A stretch of DNA of 64,000 nucleotides from Variovorax boronicumulans. Its GTDB lineage: Bacteria; Pseudomonadota; Gammaproteobacteria; Burkholderiales; Burkholderiaceae_C. The DNA lies in assembly GCF_019352895.1 (NCBI RefSeq), contig NZ_JAAAFX010000004.1, positions 2,034,245-2,098,244 of the forward strand. Direction: 5' to 3'. Below are positions 30,145 to 37,674 of this stretch, one piece after another (the first letter of the stretch is position 1; every line of letters starts with the position of its first letter). The translations under genes were made by a program, and so were the position numbers. The notes below the pieces were generated by a model. It was not told the DNA's origin. It was given only the letters and a program-made list of their open reading frames with translations, and did no database searches.

Positions 30145-30693
30145 TCAACCGGCCCAGGTGCCCGGCGCCAGGCCGTCGAGCGTGTGCGGCCCGATCGAGG
30201 CCCGGATCAGCCGCAGCGTGGGATGGCCGACGGCCGCGGTCATGCGCCGCACCTGGCGGTTGCGGCCCTCCTTGATCGCGAGTTCGATCCAGCTGGTGGG
30301 AATGGACTGGCGCACGCGGATGGGGGGCTGGCGCTCCCACACGGCGGGCGGCGGATCGAGCCGGCGCGCGCGCGCCGGGCGGGTCGGGCCGTCGTTGAGC
30401 GTCACGCCGTCGCGCAGGGCGCTCAGCGCTACCTCGTCGGGCACGCCTTCGACCTGCACCCAGTAGACCTTCTCCATCTTGAAGCGCGGGTCGGCGATGC
30501 GGGCCTGCAGCGCGCCGTCGTCGGTCAGCAGCAGCAGGCCTTCGCTGTCGGCATCGAGCCGGCCGGCCACGTAGACGCCGGGCAGGTCGATGAAGTCCTT
30601 GAGGCCTTGCCAGCGCCCCTCGGGCGTGAACTGGCTGAGCACACCGTAGGGCTTGTTGAATCGGATCAGGCGGGAAGAAGAAATAAGAGCCAT
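30145..30693 (-). CDS. rluE: 23S rRNA pseudouridine synthase E
   Basis: 182-aa RsuA/RluE-family pseudouridine synthase, expected to modify one uridine of 23S rRNA (U2457 in E. coli). The catalytic aspartate D47 lies in [13 protein letters not shown] and the C-terminal [10 protein letters not shown] motif is typical. The N-terminal S4 domain of RsuA/RluB is absent, which together with the short length points to RluE. It stands alone on the minus strand. Confidence 0.9.
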   Translation of the reverse strand: MALISSSRLIRFNKPYGVLSQFTPEGRWQGLKDFIDLPGVYVAGRLDADSEGLLLLTDDGALQARIADPRFKMEKVYWVQVEGVPDEVALSALRDGVTLNDGPTRPARARRLDPPPAVWERQPPIRVRQSIPTSWIELAIKEGRNRQVRRMTAAVGHPTLRLIRASIGPHTLDGLAPGTWAG

Positions 30694-30752
30694 GGCGCGG
30701 GCAGCATAGCGCCCGCGTGCGGCCCGCTCGCGCGGCGACGACGCTCAGCGCC

Positions 30753-31229
30753 TCAGCGCGCGGCGATGCACTCGACTTCGGCGCGCGCGCCGAGCGCCAG
30801 CCCGTTGACGCCGAAGGCGCTGCGGGCCGGGTAGGGCTTGGAGAAGTAGCTGCGGTAGATCTCGTTGAAGGCGGGCCAGTCGGCCATGTCGGCCAGCATG
30901 GCAGTGCACTTCACGACATCCTGCATCCGGTAGCCCCGGGCTTCGACCGAAGCCTTGATGTTGTCCATGAGCTGCCAGGTCTCGGCCCGGATGCCGCCGG
31001 GTGCCAGCTTGCCGGTGCTCGCGTCGTAGCCGATCTCGCCTGAGAGGTAGACCACGTTGCCGACCCGCACCGCATCGGAAAAGGGCAGCTCGCCGAAGCG
31101 GCCCGAGTCGATGAACTCGATGGGCGCGCGCGTCGCGCCCGGGCCGAGGGGCTGGAGGCCGGTGGCCGGGGCGCCGCCCGCACCGAGCAGGCCGGCGAGG
31201 GCGCACAGTGACGCGAAGACGTGTTTCAT
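30753..31229 (-). CDS. RidA-family protein with signal peptide
   Basis: 158-aa RidA/YjgF-like protein. Residues 1-22 (MKHVFASLCALAGLLGAGG) form a signal peptide, so unlike cytoplasmic RidA this one should be periplasmic. The RidA core follows (VYLSGEIGYD, then MQDVVKCTAMLADM), but the canonical late R-S-...E pattern is modified (FGVNGLALGARAEVECIA). The ATG at 31229 is selected; the 23 in-frame upstream codons are non-family. Imine deamination is the family activity; a periplasmic role is unknown. Confidence 0.85.
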   Translation of the reverse strand: MKHVFASLCALAGLLGAGGAPATGLQPLGPGATRAPIEFIDSGRFGELPFSDAVRVGNVVYLSGEIGYDASTGKLAPGGIRAETWQLMDNIKASVEARGYRMQDVVKCTAMLADMADWPAFNEIYRSYFSKPYPARSAFGVNGLALGARAEVECIAAR

Positions 31230-31479
31230 GAGGACTCCCTGAGTGATTCTTCCGGCCGGTGGCCAGGCCCGGACGGGCCGCGAGGCCTGTCGGCGCACGC
31301 ATTCGTTCGCGAGGAATGGCGTCGGAACCCGGGCTGTGCGCTCCGCGGTGGAGGCGGGGCGAGCGGAGAATAGCCGAGCTTCCTCAGGTGCCGGACGCCT
31401 TGACGCGTCCGCGTCCTTGGTTGGCCAAGGCAGGCATGGGTTTCGTGACGGATGTCCACTGCGAGCGGCTTGTGCTCAC

Positions 31480-33453
31480 TTATGTGTCCATTGTGGTGAC
31501 AACTGTGGGTGAATCTTCATGTGGTGGGGTGGCACGCACCGCTGCCAGTTGCGCACGGAGAACCTGGCGCAGCACCTTCGGCGACACCGGCTTGTAGAGC
31601 ACCGCGACGCCAGAGCGCGCCACTTCGCGCAGTCGTTCGGGCTTGGTCTCGCCGGTCACCAGCAGCCGCGCGGTGCGCGGTCCGATGCCGCGCGGGTGGC
31701 GCTGCAGCGCGGCCAGCACGTCGAGGCCGTTGTCGTCGTCCTGGAGCAGCAGGTCGCTCACCACCACGTCGGGCGGTTGTGCCCAGCGGTCGGCCCACGC
31801 CAGAGCCTCGGCGCGGTTCTGGGCGGCCATCACCTCGGCGCCCCAATCGGACAGCACGGCCTTGAGGCCCTCGAGGATGCTGCGCTCGTCATCGATGACC
31901 AGCACCCGCACGCCGTCGAAACGCGCCTCGGGCTCGCCGTCGACCAGGGCGACGGGCGGCGAGGCTGGCAGGGCGCCGGCGGGCGCCGTGCCGCGCACCA
32001 GCAGGCGAACGCAAGTGCCGCTGCCCAGGCGCGATTGCAGGTCGACGCGAGTGCTCAGCAGGGCGGCCAGCCGCTGCACGGTGGCCAGCCCCAGGCCCAT
32101 GCCGCGCCCGCTGCTGCGGTCGTTGTGGCGCTGAGTGTCGACCTGGAAGAATTCCTCGAACACACGGGTCTGGTGCTGCGGCGCGATGCCGATGCCGGTG
32201 TCCCAGACGTCGATGCGCACGCGGTCACCGCGCCGCCGCGCGCCGACCAGGATGCCGCCCTCCGGCGTGTGGCGCAGCGAATTCGACACCAGGTTGTTGA
32301 GGATGCGCGAGAGCATCACGTAGTCGCACCGCACCCACAACCCGGTCTTGCGCACCACCAGCCGCAGGCCCTGGGCCTCGGCCACGGGCCGGAAATTGCG
32401 GCTGATCTCGTCGAACAGGGTGTCGAGCAGGAAGTCGCTCCACAGCGGCTGCAGCACGCCCGCGTCCAGCTGCGAGAGGTTGAGCAGCTCGGAGAACAGC
32501 CGGTCCAGCGAGTCGACGCATTCGCGGATATGGGCAATGCGCTGCAGCCGGGCGGGGTCGGTCTCGCCATTGGCCAGGCCGTCCGAGAACAGGGTCAGCG
32601 CGTGCAGTGGCTGGCGCAGGTCGTGGCTGGCCGCGGCCAGCAGGCGCGTCTTGGCCTGGCTCGCGACCTCCAGCTGCTGGTTCTTGCGCGCCAGCTCGAC
32701 GGTGGCGTCGGCGATGCGGCTCTCGAGCAGGCGGCGGCCCTCGGCCAGCGCACTGGCGGCCTGGTTGAAACCGCTCTGCAGCCGGCGCACCTCCGCCGTG
32801 CCTTCGACCGTCACGCTGGCGTCTTCGCCCGCGCCGAGCCGGTCGACGGCATCGCCCAGCGCGCCGATGGGGGCGCTGATGCGCCGAGCCGCCCACCAAC
32901 CGACCAGGCCCACGCCCACCAGGCTGGCGAGCAGCACCAATGCCACATTCAAGGCGGTGGAGTGGCGCGCGTGCTCGACGGCCGCGAGGCTGATTTCCAC
33001 CATCACCTGGCCGGCGCGGCGACCGTCGTTGCCCATGATCGGTGTGACCACCTGCAGCCCCGGGGTGCGACGGCGGTCGGGGGGCTCGGCCCGGGCGCTG
33101 GCGAGGATCTCGCCGTCCTCCGACCAGATCTGCACCTGCTGCACGTGCGGCTGGTAGGTGCCCGACTGGGCCGTGCGGATCAGCCCGCGTCGGTCCATGT
33201 GCTGCAACTGCGCCTGCGCCACCGTGGCCACCTGCAGCGCGACCGTCTGCGCATTGGCGCGGATCATTTCGGTCACATTGTCCAGGTGCTGGCGTGTCAG
33301 CACCGTGATGGCGCCGAGCGTCGCCACGCTGGCCGGCAGCAGGGCCAGCAACACCAGTTGCTGGGCCAGGGACAGACGCGCCAGCCCGGCGGACACGCGG
33401 GCACGAAGCCCGCGGGCGGTCGAGTCAGGGCGCGAGACGTTCAGGGGCAGCAA
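31480..33453 (-). CDS. Hybrid sensor histidine kinase with C-terminal receiver domain
   Basis: 657-aa inner-membrane kinase. Transmembrane segments at about 31-53 and 168-188 flank a periplasmic sensor of about 115 residues, followed by HAMP (about 188-240), HisKA with H277 (ASHDLRQPLHAL), an HATPase with GMGLGLATV, and a receiver (about 520-640) with D567 and K621. The terminal receiver without HPt suggests a self-regulating or phosphorelay role. It is divergent from a PhnD-like binding protein, an arrangement seen where a periplasmic binding protein feeds a sensor kinase. No separate output regulator is adjacent. Confidence 0.9.
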   Translation of the reverse strand: MLPLNVSRPDSTARGLRARVSAGLARLSLAQQLVLLALLPASVATLGAITVLTRQHLDNVTEMIRANAQTVALQVATVAQAQLQHMDRRGLIRTAQSGTYQPHVQQVQIWSEDGEILASARAEPPDRRRTPGLQVVTPIMGNDGRRAGQVMVEISLAAVEHARHSTALNVALVLLASLVGVGLVGWWAARRISAPIGALGDAVDRLGAGEDASVTVEGTAEVRRLQSGFNQAASALAEGRRLLESRIADATVELARKNQQLEVASQAKTRLLAAASHDLRQPLHALTLFSDGLANGETDPARLQRIAHIRECVDSLDRLFSELLNLSQLDAGVLQPLWSDFLLDTLFDEISRNFRPVAEAQGLRLVVRKTGLWVRCDYVMLSRILNNLVSNSLRHTPEGGILVGARRRGDRVRIDVWDTGIGIAPQHQTRVFEEFFQVDTQRHNDRSSGRGMGLGLATVQRLAALLSTRVDLQSRLGSGTCVRLLVRGTAPAGALPASPPVALVDGEPEARFDGVRVLVIDDERSILEGLKAVLSDWGAEVMAAQNRAEALAWADRWAQPPDVVVSDLLLQDDDNGLDVLAALQRHPRGIGPRTARLLVTGETKPERLREVARSGVAVLYKPVSPKVLRQVLRAQLAAVRATPPHEDSPTVVTTMDT

Positions 33454-33572
33454 GGCAGCCTAGAAATGTGAAATACGTCACCGACCACGAGTAGGTTGGT
33501 TTCTAATTGTGTGCTTGGCTGCCCCTGTTGACCAGCCTGTCCTTCGGTTGCGCTTGCCCATTGAGGTTTTCC

Positions 33573-34637
33573 ATGCACTCGATGTCTGCCGCCAGTGTTC
33601 TGCTGCCGCCTGTGGCGGGCCTCGCCAGAGGCATGCGTCGCGTCCTGCACCTGCTGATCGGCCTGGGCGTGGCCGTGGGGCTGCACGGGGCCGCGGCGGC
33701 CCAGGCGGGGCTGGCGCCGCCGGTGCGCTTCGGCATCCTGCCGCTGGGCGGCGCCTTCGAGTCGCGCAACGACTGGGACCCGGTGCTGGCCGACCTGAGC
33801 CGTGCGCTGGGGCGGCCGGTGAGCGTGCTCTCGGTGACCTCGTACGAGGCGCTCGAACAGGCGATCCAGCGCAACGAGGTCGACATGGCCTTTCTCTCGG
33901 GCCGCATGGCGCTCGATGCCGTCACCCAGCGGCGCATGCGGGTGGTGGCGCAGGTCACGCGGCACGACGGCCTGCCGGGCTACCGGGCGCTGCTGCTGTC
34001 GCGCATCGCCGGCCCGTTCAATACGCTGGCCAGCCTGCTGGCCGCGCCCGAACGCTGGCGGCTGGCACGGGGAGAAAGCCGCTCGGTATCGGGCTTCATC
34101 GTGCCGCAGCTGGCGCTTTTCCTGCCCAACCAGATCGCGATGGAAACCCGCTTTCGCAGCGAACTCGTGGGCACGCATCAATTCACCGCGCTGGCCGTGG
34201 CCAACGGCGAGGCCGATGCCGCGACCAACAACACCGCCGACTTCGAGCGTTTCAAGCTGCAATTCCCGGTCGAGGCGGCACGCCTGCAGGTGATCTGGGC
34301 GTCGGACCTGATTCCCCATGCCCAGATCGTGGTGCGGCGCGACTACCCGGAGGCCTTTCAGCGCCAAGTGCAGGACTTCCTGGTCGGCTATGCCCGCGCC
34401 AAGGGGCCCCGCGGCGATGCCGAACGCAGCCATCTGCGCGCACTGCACGACCTGGCGGGCTTCCTCGCCGCCGACAACGACTCGCTGCTGCCCGCCGCCA
34501 AGCTGGCCTACCAGTTGGCGCGGCAGAACGCGATGGCGGCCCAGTGGGTCAATGACGCGGCCCGTCAGGCGAGGCTCCAGCGCATCGAGAGTGGCTACGC
34601 GGACCAGCTCGCCGTGCTGCGCGAATTGGGCCCCTGA
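33573..34637 (+). CDS. PhnD-like periplasmic substrate-binding protein
   Basis: 354-aa protein of the phosphate/phosphite/phosphonate-binding family. A signal peptide lies within the first 45 residues (LLIGLGVAVGLHGAAAAQ), followed by VRFGILPLGGAFESRNDWDPVLADLS and repeated PhnD features (ALAVANGEADAATNN, VIWASDLIPHAQIVVR). The ATG at 33573 has GAGG 8 nt upstream. No permease or ATPase is adjacent. The divergent hybrid kinase suggests it is a sensor accessory rather than a transporter component. Ligand unknown; the gene ends before an AT-rich regulatory region. Confidence 0.85.
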   Translation: MHSMSAASVLLPPVAGLARGMRRVLHLLIGLGVAVGLHGAAAAQAGLAPPVRFGILPLGGAFESRNDWDPVLADLSRALGRPVSVLSVTSYEALEQAIQRNEVDMAFLSGRMALDAVTQRRMRVVAQVTRHDGLPGYRALLLSRIAGPFNTLASLLAAPERWRLARGESRSVSGFIVPQLALFLPNQIAMETRFRSELVGTHQFTALAVANGEADAATNNTADFERFKLQFPVEAARLQVIWASDLIPHAQIVVRRDYPEAFQRQVQDFLVGYARAKGPRGDAERSHLRALHDLAGFLAADNDSLLPAAKLAYQLARQNAMAAQWVNDAARQARLQRIESGYADQLAVLRELGP

Positions 34638-34878
34638 AGCGAAGCCCTGCAGGCAGCCGGTGGTTGGGGTGGGCGCCCAGACGTCATCGGTGCGTTCAAA
34701 TGAGTTGAAAAGAATTCAATGTATTGAATAAATCCAATTCATTAACAATTGATTCCAAATTTTCCCCAACGGCATGGGGAAAATTTGGGACATTTGATTA
34801 TTGATTGACAATTGATTGGCGCAATAGAAAAGACAATTCGCCCGCCGCAGCCAATTGGCGCTGCGGTTCAGGGTGTCC
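34638..34878. promoter_or_regulatory. AT-rich regulatory region upstream of the CDI island
   Basis: This 241-bp gap is strikingly AT-rich for the window. It holds an ATTCAAT/ATTGAAT repeat (34714-34729), a 14-bp-arm palindrome (34755-34788) and several ATTGATT repeats. It probably carries the promoter of the CDI operon and sites for a silencer or activator. No gene is seen in it. Confidence 0.6.
34755..34788. promoter_or_regulatory. Perfect 14-bp-arm palindrome upstream of cdiB
   Basis: CCAAATTTTCCCCA (34755-34768), a 6-nt loop (34769-34774) and TGGGGAAAATTTGG (34775-34788) are exact complements. No T-run follows on either strand. It lies 90 bp upstream of the TpsB start, where an operator or a structured leader would be expected. 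Confidence 0.6.
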
Positions 34879-36654
34879 ATGTCGCGTTGTCATTTCCGTT
34901 GTTTCCGTCATTCCCGTCGCTTCATCGCCGTTTCGGGCCCGCTGAGCGCCTGCGCCTTGGCCGTCTCGGCATGGGTGGCCGCCGTCCCCGCGGCCGCGCA
35001 GACCCACCCCTCGGCGCCGCAGCCCTTCATCGAGGAACTGCGCCAGCAGGAGCGCGAGCGTGCGCTGCGGGCCCAACAGGAGCGCGCGGTCGATGCCCGC
35101 CTGCCCGTCGAGGCACCACCCGCACCCGGGCGGCTGCCCGAGGCCGAGACGCCATGCTTTCGCATCGACCGCGTGGTGCTGGGGGGCGAGCGGGCTGGCG
35201 AATTCCAGTGGCTGCTGCCCGCCGCCGCAGGCGCGCAGGGGGACGACGCGCCGATCGGCCGCTGCCTCGGCACCCAGGGGGTCGACACCGTGCTGGCGCG
35301 GCTGCAGCAGGCCCTGGTCGAACGCGGCTGGGTCACCACCCGCGTGCTGGCGCCGCCGCAGGACCTGGCGGGCGGCACACTGGCATTCACGCTCGTGCCG
35401 GGGCGCATCGCGGCCATCCGCTTCGCCGAGGGCACACGCGATCGCACCGCGCTGCGCAACGCCATCCCCGCGCAGCCGGGCGACCTGCTGAACCTGCGCG
35501 ACATCGAGCAGGGCCTGGAGAACCTCAAGCGCCTGCCGACCGCCGACACCGACATCCAGATCGAGCCCTCGCGAGCCGCTGGCGCGCAGCCGGGCGACAG
35601 CGACCTGGTGGTGAAGTACGCGCGCAGCTTTCCCCTGCGCGGCACCTTGAGCCTCGACGACAGCGGCACCCGCGCCACGGGCCGCACGCAGGCCGGCGCG
35701 ACCCTGGCCTGGGACGGCCCGCTGGGCCTCAACGACCTGGCCTATGTCAGCGTGAACCACGACCTGTTCAACCCGGGCGCGCGCGGCACCAGCGGCCAGA
35801 CCCTGCACTACTCGATCCCGTACGGCGACTGGCTGCTGGGCGCCACGGCGAGCCGCAGCAGCTACCACCAGAGCGTGGCCGGCCTGAACCAGGACTATGT
35901 CTACGCCGGCGAGTCGCGCAATGCCGAAGTGCGCCTGTCGCGCCTGCTGTACCGCGACCAGCGCCGCAAGACCACGCTGGCGCTGCGCGCCTTCCGCCGG
36001 GCCTCGTTCAACTTCATCGACGACACCGAGATCGAGGTGCAGCGCCGCGTGGTCGGCGGCTGGGAGCTGGGGCTCAACCACCGCGAGTTCCTGGGCGCGG
36101 CCACGCTCGACGCCAACCTGCAGTACCGCCGCGGCACCGGCGCCTTCGGTGCCCGCCCCGCGCCTGAGGAATTCTTCGGTGAAGGCACTTCACGCTTCGG
36201 CCTGGTCGCGGCCGACGCGAGCCTGAACCTGCCGTTCCAGCTGGCCGACCAGAAGCTGCGCTATTCGGCGCTGTGGCGCGCGCAATGGAACCGCACGCCG
36301 CTCACGCCCCAGGACCGTTTCGCCATCGGCGGGCGCTACACGGTGCGCGGCTTCGACGGCGAGACCAGCCTGATGGCCGAGCGCGGCTGGTTGATCCGCA
36401 ACGACCTCGGCTGGGCACTGGGCCAGAGCGGCGCCGAGCTGTACGTCGGCATCGACCACGGCGAGGTGGGCGGAGGGTCGTCGCAGTTCCTGCTGGGCAA
36501 GCGGCTCACGGGCGCGGTGCTCGGTTTGCGTGGCACGACGAACGCGCTGCAGGGCCTGAGCTACGACCTCTTCGTCGGCACGCCCTTGCGCAAGCCCGAG
36601 GGCTACCGCACCGCGCACTTCACCGGCGGCTTCAACCTCAATTTCAGTTTCTGA
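34879..36654 (+). CDS. cdiB: TpsB/CdiB outer-membrane transporter (ShlB/FhaC/HecB family)
   Basis: 591-aa two-partner secretion pore that exports the CdiA exoprotein at 37675. A signal peptide ends near the first ~45 residues (VAAVPAAAQ). An N-terminal helix/linker rich in E/R/Q is followed by POTRA domains (about 90-240, FRIDRVVLGG...) and a 16-stranded barrel with the conserved loop-6 motif VRGFDGE. The C-terminus NLNFSF ends in an aromatic residue. The ATG at 34879 is chosen over an in-frame TTG at 34855. First gene of the cdiB - lipoprotein - cdiA - cdiI series. Confidence 0.92.
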   Translation: MSRCHFRCFRHSRRFIAVSGPLSACALAVSAWVAAVPAAAQTHPSAPQPFIEELRQQERERALRAQQERAVDARLPVEAPPAPGRLPEAETPCFRIDRVVLGGERAGEFQWLLPAAAGAQGDDAPIGRCLGTQGVDTVLARLQQALVERGWVTTRVLAPPQDLAGGTLAFTLVPGRIAAIRFAEGTRDRTALRNAIPAQPGDLLNLRDIEQGLENLKRLPTADTDIQIEPSRAAGAQPGDSDLVVKYARSFPLRGTLSLDDSGTRATGRTQAGATLAWDGPLGLNDLAYVSVNHDLFNPGARGTSGQTLHYSIPYGDWLLGATASRSSYHQSVAGLNQDYVYAGESRNAEVRLSRLLYRDQRRKTTLALRAFRRASFNFIDDTEIEVQRRVVGGWELGLNHREFLGAATLDANLQYRRGTGAFGARPAPEEFFGEGTSRFGLVAADASLNLPFQLADQKLRYSALWRAQWNRTPLTPQDRFAIGGRYTVRGFDGETSLMAERGWLIRNDLGWALGQSGAELYVGIDHGEVGGGSSQFLLGKRLTGAVLGLRGTTNALQGLSYDLFVGTPLRKPEGYRTAHFTGGFNLNFSF

Positions 36655-36761
36655 AAGGAGCGCCGCCGACGAATCCATCACGCACCACCACCACGCTGTC
36701 ACACATCCGGTCTGCCTTCGAGGCGGCACCCATCCGATTCAAACGTTCAGGGATAAAAAAC

Positions 36762-37592
36762 ATGACTTCCAAGCTCCTCATTCCGTCGATCCTTTCCATC
36801 GCGCTGCTGCAGGCCTGCGGCGGCGGGGGAGGGGGTGACGGCGGTACGGCGCCCGCGGCATCGACCTCCGGCTCGGCTGGCGGTTCCACGGGCACTCCGG
36901 CCAGCGCCGACAGCGGCTCTGTGAGCGCGAGGTTCGCGGCCGGGGCCAGTTCGCGCTACCAGCTGGTGGGCGTGGGTTCGCAGACTTTCGGCCGGCTCGA
37001 CACCAGTGTCCAGGCCTCGAGCGGCGCGATGACCAAGCTCAGCGACGCCGTGCTGAGCGGCAACAGCGTGACCAAGGACATCAGCGGCGATGCCTCCTAC
37101 GCGATGGGCCGGTGGGCGGCTGGCACCGTGACGCGCAGCAGCGGCAGCGAGACGCTCTCCGGCACCGACAACCGCGCCTACCACTACATCGCACTCAATT
37201 CGCCGGCCCAGTTTCCGACGATGGGCACGCTGAGTTGCGATGCCGGTGCGTTCACCACGCCCACCTACAAGAGCGGTGGCAGCGGCACGTCGCCCAACAC
37301 CGGCTCGGCCTCGGGTTCGGCCACCCTGAGCTTCGGCGCAGGCGGTGCGACCGTGGGCGGCGCGGTGAACGTGGCGGCGTCCGGCAGCGCAGGCTCGGCC
37401 ACGCTTGGCACCACGATCTCGTCGACCTCGAGCGCATCGGTCACGGGCGCCTACCTGAGCGGCGGCTCCGGTGCCGCGGTGCAGATCGGCGACGCCGGAG
37501 GCGGTGCCTTCCTCGTGGCCGCCAGCTACGCGGCAACGCTGGCCAACGGTGCACGCTACATCGGCGTCGCCAGGTTCCGTTGCGCTGCCTGA
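36762..37592 (+). CDS. Gly/Ser-rich lipoprotein between cdiB and cdiA
   Basis: 276-aa predicted lipoprotein. The signal peptide ends in the lipobox LLQAC (C19), then a glycine-rich stretch and a Ser/Gly/Thr-rich body with no recognised domain. The sequence after the lipid anchor avoids Asp at +2, compatible with outer-membrane sorting. It lies 107 bp after the TpsB stop and 82 bp before cdiA, so it is probably part of the same operon. Burkholderia-type CDI loci encode a small lipoprotein (BcpO) beside the TPS genes, but this one is several times larger. Role unknown; secretion accessory or surface anchor is a guess. Confidence 0.75.
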   Translation: MTSKLLIPSILSIALLQACGGGGGGDGGTAPAASTSGSAGGSTGTPASADSGSVSARFAAGASSRYQLVGVGSQTFGRLDTSVQASSGAMTKLSDAVLSGNSVTKDISGDASYAMGRWAAGTVTRSSGSETLSGTDNRAYHYIALNSPAQFPTMGTLSCDAGAFTTPTYKSGGSGTSPNTGSASGSATLSFGAGGATVGGAVNVAASGSAGSATLGTTISSTSSASVTGAYLSGGSGAAVQIGDAGGGAFLVAASYAATLANGARYIGVARFRCAA

Positions 37593-37674
37593 TGGCGTGA
37601 GGCGGGCAGGGGCGCATCGCGTTCCTGCCCGCCGTGTTTTCGCGCGTACGGCGCGCGCTCAGGGAAAGAAAAGA

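Noticed and set aside
34755..34788. Reading the palindrome as a terminator of the PhnD-like gene or as a BvgA-type heptad site
   Set aside because: No T-run follows on either strand, it lies about 118 bp past the stop, and the TTTTCCCC arms do not match the Bvg heptad well.
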